64,000 bases of DNA, taken from contig NZ_JAHBZK010000006.1 of the NCBI RefSeq assembly GCF_019635465.1, positions 62,001 through 126,000 of the forward strand, in the 5' to 3' direction. This stretch comes from Hydrogenophaga sp. Its GTDB lineage: Bacteria > Pseudomonadota > Gammaproteobacteria > Burkholderiales > Burkholderiaceae_C. The position numbers and the translations under genes are program-made. Below, piece by piece: positions 59,561 through 64,000 of this stretch (its first letter is position 1; the number at the start of each line of letters is the position of its first letter). The notes beneath the pieces are model-generated. The model was not told the origin of the DNA, did not search any database, and was given only the letters and a program-made list of their open reading frames with translations.

Positions 59561-60081
59561 TCGACGCTCATGCGCTTGAGTTGCCAGATGGAACGCTCGT
59601 AGTAGGTCGAGCTGCGCAGCTCGGCCTTGCTGTCGAACGGATACACCACGAACAGCGGCCCCTTCTCGCGCACGGCCATCGGCTTGTCGTCGAGCAGGCG
59701 GGCCACGATCACGCCCTCGGCCGCGTCGGCCATGGGGATGGTGATGGTGTAGTCGTTGATTGCGCTGGCATGGATGGTCTTGCCCTTGGCCTTGACGGCC
59801 GCGAGCAGGTCGGACAGCAGCGGGCCGGTGAACTTCACCGGGCGGTCGTACCAGGGTGTGTTGGTGGTGAAGCTGTGCTGGGGCAGCGACTCCAGCAAGG
59901 CCATGTCGAACACGGCGTCCTTGCCGCGGTTGGCCTGCTCGATGCTGCCGCTGACGGTCAGGATCACACGGCCCTTGGGCGCGGGCAGGCCGTCGGCGAA
60001 GGCGGCGCCGGACAGGCCGGAGAGGGTCAGGCAGATGCCCAGCGTGAGCGCGTGGCGACGGGAGAGAAAACGAAGGTTCAT
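59557..60081 (-). CDS. Exported molybdopterin-domain-like protein without Cys ligand
   Basis: 174 residues. Signal peptide [20 protein letters not shown] with AFA cleavage; twin Arg at 8-9 could allow Tat export. The mature part fits the sulfite-oxidase-type molybdopterin domain: [12 protein letters not shown], then [35 protein letters not shown] and [10 protein letters not shown]. The only Cys is in the signal, so the Mo-coordinating Cys is missing and catalysis is unlikely. It is joined by ATGA overlap to a hybrid kinase and may bind a ligand or cofactor for it. The gap to cheB is 25 bases. Confidence 0.82.
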   Translation of the reverse strand: MNLRFLSRRHALTLGICLTLSGLSGAAFADGLPAPKGRVILTVSGSIEQANRGKDAVFDMALLESLPQHSFTTNTPWYDRPVKFTGPLLSDLLAAVKAKGKTIHASAINDYTITIPMADAAEGVIVARLLDDKPMAVREKGPLFVVYPFDSKAELRSSTYYERSIWQLKRMSVE

Positions 60082-60106
60082 GAGAAGGTTCCTGAGCGCG
60101 TTGGCC

Positions 60107-61207
60107 TCAGATGCGGTGGCGCACGCCGGCGGGTGCGCTGGCCAGGCGGGCCAACACCGCCGGCGCAATCTGGTTGAGGGGCAGCACTTCGTGCGCTGCA
60201 CCGTGCTGGATCGCCATGCGGGGCATGCCGAACACGACGCAACTGGCTTCGTCCTGCACATAGTTGTAGCTGCCGGCGTCCTTCATCTCGCGCATGGCGG
60301 ACGCGCCGTCGGCACCCATGCCGGTGAGCATGATCCCGATGGCGTTGGGGCCGATGACGCGCGCGGCGGACTTGAACAGCACCTCCACCGACGGGCGATG
60401 GCGGTTCACGGGTTCGGTGTCTTCCACCACGGCCACGTAGTTGGAGCCGCTGCGGTCGATGCGCAGGTGGCGGCCACCGGGCGCGATGTACGCATGGCCC
60501 GGCAGGATCCGTTCGCCGTCGCGTGCCTCGGCCACGCGGATCTTGCAAAGACCGTTGAGGCGCGTGGCAAAACTGGTGGTGAAGCCTGGGGGCATGTGCT
60601 GCGTGATCACGATGGCCGGGGAGTCCGCTGGCATCGGTACGAGCACTTCGCGAATCGCCTCGGTGCCCCCGGTGGAGGCGCCGATGCAGATGATCTTCTC
60701 GGTCGACACGCGGGGCAACGGGGTCGAAGGCCGGGCGTGCGATACGCCCGCGGCATGGTTCACGTCGGGCGTGGCGGGCCGAGCAGCGGGCGCCAGGCGG
60801 CGAATCTGCGCGGCCGCGGCGACGCGAATCTTGTCGACGATGTCGTGCGCCAGTTCGTTCAAGCCGTGGCTCACACCGATGCGCGGCTTGGCCACGAAAT
60901 CGATGGCGCCGAGCTCAAGCGCGCGCATGGTGATCTCGGCACCCTGCTCGGTCAGCGTGGACACCATCACCACGGGCATCGGGCGCAGGCGCATCAGGCG
61001 CGAGAGGAACTCCAGCCCGTCCATGCGCGGCATCTCGACGTCGAGCGTGATGACGTCGGGGTTGAGCTCACGGATCATTTCGCGCGCAGCCAGCGGGTCG
61101 GCTGCGGCGCCCACGCACTGCATGTCGGCCTGGCGGTTGATGATCTCGGCCAGGAGGCTGCGAACCAGGGCCGAATCGTCTACCACCACCACTCTGATCT
61201 TTGCCAT
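60107..61207 (-). CDS. cheB: Chemotaxis methylesterase/glutaminase CheB
   Basis: 366 residues from ATG 61207, with AGAGGA upstream; a TTG six bases earlier is less likely. Receiver domain with Asp56 ([12 protein letters not shown]) and a linker (about 130-175), then the catalytic domain with [10 protein letters not shown] (Ser), TQHMPPGFT (His) and [12 protein letters not shown] (Asp). It removes methyl groups from chemoreceptors when phosphorylated by CheA. The C-terminal end is [14 protein letters not shown]. It follows cheA-cheR-cheD in the same operon. Confidence 0.95.
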   Translation of the reverse strand: MAKIRVVVVDDSALVRSLLAEIINRQADMQCVGAAADPLAAREMIRELNPDVITLDVEMPRMDGLEFLSRLMRLRPMPVVMVSTLTEQGAEITMRALELGAIDFVAKPRIGVSHGLNELAHDIVDKIRVAAAAQIRRLAPAARPATPDVNHAAGVSHARPSTPLPRVSTEKIICIGASTGGTEAIREVLVPMPADSPAIVITQHMPPGFTTSFATRLNGLCKIRVAEARDGERILPGHAYIAPGGRHLRIDRSGSNYVAVVEDTEPVNRHRPSVEVLFKSAARVIGPNAIGIMLTGMGADGASAMREMKDAGSYNYVQDEASCVVFGMPRMAIQHGAAHEVLPLNQIAPAVLARLASAPAGVRHRI

Positions 61208-61282
61208 CGCCAATGTCCTCTCTTATGCCTGCGCCTTGTCGCGGGGCACCGCGGAACCGGCTTTGCCGGGCCTCTGGTGCCG

Positions 61283-61318
61283 CCCCCTTGAGGGGGTCGC
61301 GCGCAGCGCGGCGGGGGT
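61283..61318. repeat. GC-rich hairpin repeat in cheD-cheB gap
   Basis: CCCCCTTGAGGGGG forms a 5-bp stem at 61283-61296, then GCGCGCAGCGCGGCG and a further G-run. From memory, similar GGTGCCGCCCCCT...GGGGG blocks are common between genes in Comamonadaceae. It is not followed by a T-run on either strand, so it is not a Rho-independent terminator. It may be an RNA-stabilising hairpin or a dispersed repeat. Confidence 0.4.
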
Positions 61319-61323
61319 GTTCT

Positions 61324-62013
61324 TCAAAAAAGGTCGACAGAGCCGCCAGCCGTGGAATTGACCACCGTCGCTGCACTGCCCTTGCGCTCCTGTGTCTCCA
61401 GTGCCTCGTTGTTCGCGGTGGCCAGGCGTTTGACCATGGCCTTGCCGGTGGACGGGAAGAAGCACACCTTGCGCGGGTGCACGTCCAGCACGTCCTTGGA
61501 CACCACGGCGATGCGTTCGGTCTGCAGGTAGTCCAGCACGAACTTGGTGTTGCGCTCGCCCACGTTCATGGTGGTGAAGCTGCTCATCACCGCGCCGCCG
61601 CCGAACACCTTGGCCTGCATGGTCTCTCGGCGGGCGCCCTGCTTCATCAGTTCGTTGATGAGCAATTCCATCGCGTACGAGCCGTAGCGGCCGCCCGAGT
61701 CGCTGCCGCCCTCGGGCAGCATGAAGTGGTTCATGCCGCCCACGCGCACGCGCGGGTCCCAGATGCAGGCGGCGATACACGAGCCCAGTACGGTCATGAC
61801 CACCAGGTCCTCGGCGCTCACGTAGTACTCGCCCGGCAACACCTTGACGGCGTCGCTGCGGAAATGCGGGTCGTGGAAGAAGAACGAGGCCTCGCCCGGT
61901 TTGGGCGTGCGGCGCTTGAGTTCATCGACGCGCGAAACCACGCCGGCAGCCGGCATCACGCGCGGCAGGCTCATGCGGTTGAGCGGGGTGACGTTCAGGC
62001 TAGAGGCGCTCAT
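61324..62013 (-). CDS. cheD: Chemoreceptor glutamine deamidase CheD
   Basis: 229 residues. The catalytic Cys and His are in VMTVLGSCIAACIWD and GGMNHFMLP, with the FGGGAVMSSFT loop and MNVGERNTKFV. The N-terminal about 60 residues are a family-variable extension. CheD converts chemoreceptor Gln to Glu and in some species opposes CheC; there is no cheC here. Its start overlaps the end of cheR by 14 bases (62000-62013). A 116-base gap with a hairpin repeat follows before cheB. Confidence 0.95.
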   Translation of the reverse strand: MSASSLNVTPLNRMSLPRVMPAAGVVSRVDELKRRTPKPGEASFFFHDPHFRSDAVKVLPGEYYVSAEDLVVMTVLGSCIAACIWDPRVRVGGMNHFMLPEGGSDSGGRYGSYAMELLINELMKQGARRETMQAKVFGGGAVMSSFTTMNVGERNTKFVLDYLQTERIAVVSKDVLDVHPRKVCFFPSTGKAMVKRLATANNEALETQERKGSAATVVNSTAGGSVDLF

Positions 62014-62887
62014 AGACCGTCTTGCCTCTCAGTGCAAACAGGTTGCGCGCGTCGCTGAAGTTCTCGGCGTGGCCGACGAACAGCGTGCCGTTCGGGCGCA
62101 TGACGCGGTGGATGCGTTCCAGCACCGCGCGCTGCGTCTGCGCATCGAAATAGATCATCACGTTGCGGCAGAACACCACGTCGAAGGTGTCGCGCAGCGG
62201 CAGGTCGTGAATCAGGTTGACCGACTGGAAGCTCATGTGCTTCTGCAGCTCGGGCTTGACGCGCATGTAGCCGGCGTTGGCGCCCTTGCCGCGCAGGAAG
62301 AAACGTTGCAGCCGCTCGGCCGACAGGCCCTTGTTGCCATCGGTCTTGTAGACACCGCGCTGCGCGGTGGCCAGCACCTTGGTGTCGATGTCGCTGTTGA
62401 CGATCTCGTAGTTGCCATTGGCACCCAATATTTCGGCGCAGGTCATGGCGATCGAGTAGGGCTCCTCGCCGGTGGAAGCGGCGGAGCACCAGATGCGCCA
62501 GGCGTGACCGGGTTTGGCGCGCAGCAACTGGGCCAGGGCGTCGAAGTGGTGCGACTCGCGAAAGAACGCGGTGAGGTTGGTGGTCAGCGCGTTGATGAAC
62601 TCCTGCCACTCGGCGCCGTCGTGGCGTTCGAGCCAGTCCAGGTAGCTCTTGAAGCTGCCGTGACCGGTCTCGCGCAGGCGGCGCGAGACGCGGCTGTAGA
62701 CCATGGCGTGCTTGCCGTCGTGCAGGCTGATGCCGGCCTTCTTGTAGATCAGCGCCTTGATGCGCGTGAAGTCGTCGTCGGACCAGACGAATTCGCGTCC
62801 TTCGGCCACCGGGCCGTCGTCGGCCGGCAGCGGCATGCGGGGCGGCACCTGGACGGCGGGTCGGCGAGGCGTGGCGGACGTGAGCAT
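62000..62887 (-). CDS. cheR: Chemotaxis methyltransferase CheR
   Basis: 295 residues from ATG 62887 (an in-frame start at 62932 is possible). The N-terminal alpha domain is followed by the SAM-binding domain: IWCSAASTGEEPYSIAM (the family's motif), NSDIDTKVLATAQRGVY, and FDVVFCRNVMIYFD, then PNGTLFVGHAENF. It methylates chemoreceptor glutamates, balancing CheB. It is in the cheA-cheR-cheD-cheB run. The extended N-terminal 20 residues (ATPRRPAVQV) are not conserved. Confidence 0.95.
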   Translation of the reverse strand: MLTSATPRRPAVQVPPRMPLPADDGPVAEGREFVWSDDDFTRIKALIYKKAGISLHDGKHAMVYSRVSRRLRETGHGSFKSYLDWLERHDGAEWQEFINALTTNLTAFFRESHHFDALAQLLRAKPGHAWRIWCSAASTGEEPYSIAMTCAEILGANGNYEIVNSDIDTKVLATAQRGVYKTDGNKGLSAERLQRFFLRGKGANAGYMRVKPELQKHMSFQSVNLIHDLPLRDTFDVVFCRNVMIYFDAQTQRAVLERIHRVMRPNGTLFVGHAENFSDARNLFALRGKTVYERL

Positions 62888-62932
62888 GGCGATCGAACCT
62901 CGAAGAGTCGGGCCGGAGTGCCGGCCCTGCAA

Positions 62933-64000
62933 TCAGTGCCTGGAGCGGCGAACCAGAGACGAGGTGTCGAGGATCAGTGCGACCTTGCCGTCGCCCAGGA
63001 TCGTGGCACCGGAGATGTTGGACACCTTGCGGTAGTTGCTCTCCAGGTTCTTGATCACCACCTGCTGCTGGCCGAGCAGTTCATCGACCATGAGCGAGAC
63101 GCGTTGGCCTTCGGCTTCGATCACGACCATGATCGGGCTGCCGGCACCGTGCTCGAAGCGCGGCACGTGGAACACCTGCTCAAGCTCGATCACCGGCATG
63201 TATTCCTCGCGCACCTTCACCACGCGGGCGCCTTGCGCCATGGTGTTGATGTCGGCGGCCTTGATCTGGAACGATTCGATGACGCTGGCCAGCGGGAGGA
63301 TGTAGACCTCGTCGGCGACGCGCACCGACATGCCGTCCATGATGGCCAGCGTGAGCGGCAGGCGCACCGAGACGCGCATGCCGTAGCCCTCGGCGGAGTC
63401 GATCTCGACCGTGCCACCGAGTGCGGTGATGTTCTTCTTGACCACGTCCATGCCGACGCCGCGGCCCGACACGTCGGTGACCTGGTCGGCGGTGGAGAAG
63501 CCGGGCGCGAAGATCAGGTTCCAGACCTCGGCGTCGCTGAGCGAGTCCGGCGCGTCGATGCCTTTTTCGCGGGCCTTGGTCAGCAGCTTCTCGCGCGACA
63601 GGCCCTTGCCGTCGTCGCGCACCTCGATGAGGATGCTGCCGCCCTGGTGGGTGGCCGACAGGGTGATGGTGCCGGTCTCGTTCTTGCCCTTGGCGCGGCG
63701 CTCGTTCGGCATCTCGATGCCGTGGTCGCAGCTGTTGCGGATCAGGTGCGTCAGCGGGTCGGTGATCTTCTCGACCAGACCCTTGTCGAGTTCGGTGGAC
63801 TCGCCCTGCGTGACCAGCTCGACCTTCTTGCCGAGTTTGGCGGCCAGGTCGCGCAGCATGCGCGGGAAGCGGTTGAACACCACCGACATCGGAATCATGC
63901 GGATCGACATCACGGCTTCCTGCAGGTCGCGCGTGTTGCGGTCGAGGTCCGCCAGGCCGGCCAGCAGCGGCTGGTTGGCGTTGTTGTTGTCGAGCTCGCG
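62933..64000 (-). CDS. cheA: Chemotaxis histidine kinase CheA, C-terminal part
   Basis: The window ends inside this gene; 355 codons plus stop are visible. Present are the dimerisation end (EAVMSIRMIPMSVVFNRF), the kinase ATP site with N-box HLIRNSCDHGIE, RDDGKGL and SGRGVGMDVVKK, and the CheW-like P5 domain (MDGMSVRVADEVYILPLA to SSLVRRSRH). The phosphorylated His (P1) lies outside. It drives flagellar switching through CheY and activates CheB. The last gene visible of a chemotaxis operon transcribed leftwards. Confidence 0.95.
   Translation of the reverse strand, partial: RELDNNNANQPLLAGLADLDRNTRDLQEAVMSIRMIPMSVVFNRFPRMLRDLAAKLGKKVELVTQGESTELDKGLVEKITDPLTHLIRNSCDHGIEMPNERRAKGKNETGTITLSATHQGGSILIEVRDDGKGLSREKLLTKAREKGIDAPDSLSDAEVWNLIFAPGFSTADQVTDVSGRGVGMDVVKKNITALGGTVEIDSAEGYGMRVSVRLPLTLAIMDGMSVRVADEVYILPLASVIESFQIKAADINTMAQGARVVKVREEYMPVIELEQVFHVPRFEHGAGSPIMVVIEAEGQRVSLMVDELLGQQQVVIKNLESNYRKVSNISGATILGDGKVALILDTSSLVRRSRH

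Noticed and set aside
61283-61318. Terminator between cheD and cheB
   Set aside because: The hairpin is GC-rich but has no T-run on either strand, and the genes belong to one operon by order.

Overview
The window is high-GC DNA from a beta-proteobacterium. The gene families and their order fit Burkholderiales and most likely Comamonadaceae (Hydrogenophaga/Acidovorax/Polaromonas-like); this placement is inferred from gene content and style, not from a marker gene. Nothing marks a plasmid or prophage, and no rRNA, tRNA or CRISPR array was seen. Most genes sit in tight operons joined by ATGA or GTGA overlaps.

Layout. 1-3.3 kb is a decayed, low-density end. It holds a partial YozE/SAM-like-domain gene (left edge), a broken SDR dehydrogenase, a broken LuxR-type regulator and about 1.1 kb with almost no coding signal. 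3.3-5.1 kb has two tandem paralogous membrane proteins. 5.2-12.3 kb has a small exported protein, a HAD phosphatase and a metallophosphoesterase, divergent from a family-1 ABC importer (binding protein, two permeases, ATPase) with a GlpR-like DeoR regulator; the set suggests uptake and dephosphorylation of a phosphorylated or glycerol-type substrate. 12.3-18.1 kb is a cecR-ybhGFSR type efflux operon with an AT-rich palindrome before cecR. 18.1-24.1 kb is mixed: an MBL-fold hydrolase, a 268-bp nested inverted-repeat element, a paralog of the small exported protein with a conserved leader, small monooxygenase-like proteins, an SRPBCC protein, an SDR and a LysR regulator.

24.1-31.7 kb is a quinate/shikimate-type catabolic operon: aroQ-like dehydroquinase, TRAP transporter (DctP, DctQ, DctM), EthD-like protein, AroE-like dehydrogenase, and a 3-dehydroshikimate dehydratase split into a TIM-barrel gene and an HPPD-like gene. 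An IclR regulator is divergent, and two palindromic operator-like sites lie between. 31.7-37.8 kb has an MgtC-like membrane protein, a zinc-type alcohol dehydrogenase with divergent LysR, a PAS histidine kinase, an MGDG-synthase-like glycosyltransferase and a lone receiver.

38.1-52.3 kb is a signalling island. It holds a 2107-residue hybrid kinase with two separate extracytoplasmic sensor modules, a receiver-kinase fusion, an orphan NMT1-like binding lipoprotein coupled to a PAS kinase and a receiver, a universal stress protein, and a QseBC-like pair. The QseBC-like pair converges on, and overlaps, a five-gene operon at 52.3-56.5 kb: T_hemolysin-domain protein, AMP-binding enzyme with Arg at the catalytic Lys position, TenA/heme-oxygenase-like putative metal oxidase, SDR, and an exported tetratrico-like protein. 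This operon is the best candidate for an undescribed pathway, probably making an acyl-derived product.

56.7-64 kb ends with a coiled-coil protein and a chemotaxis operon (cheA-cheR-cheD-cheB) that runs on into a cysteine-less molybdopterin-domain-like exported protein and a hybrid kinase, which looks like another binding-protein/kinase sensor pair.
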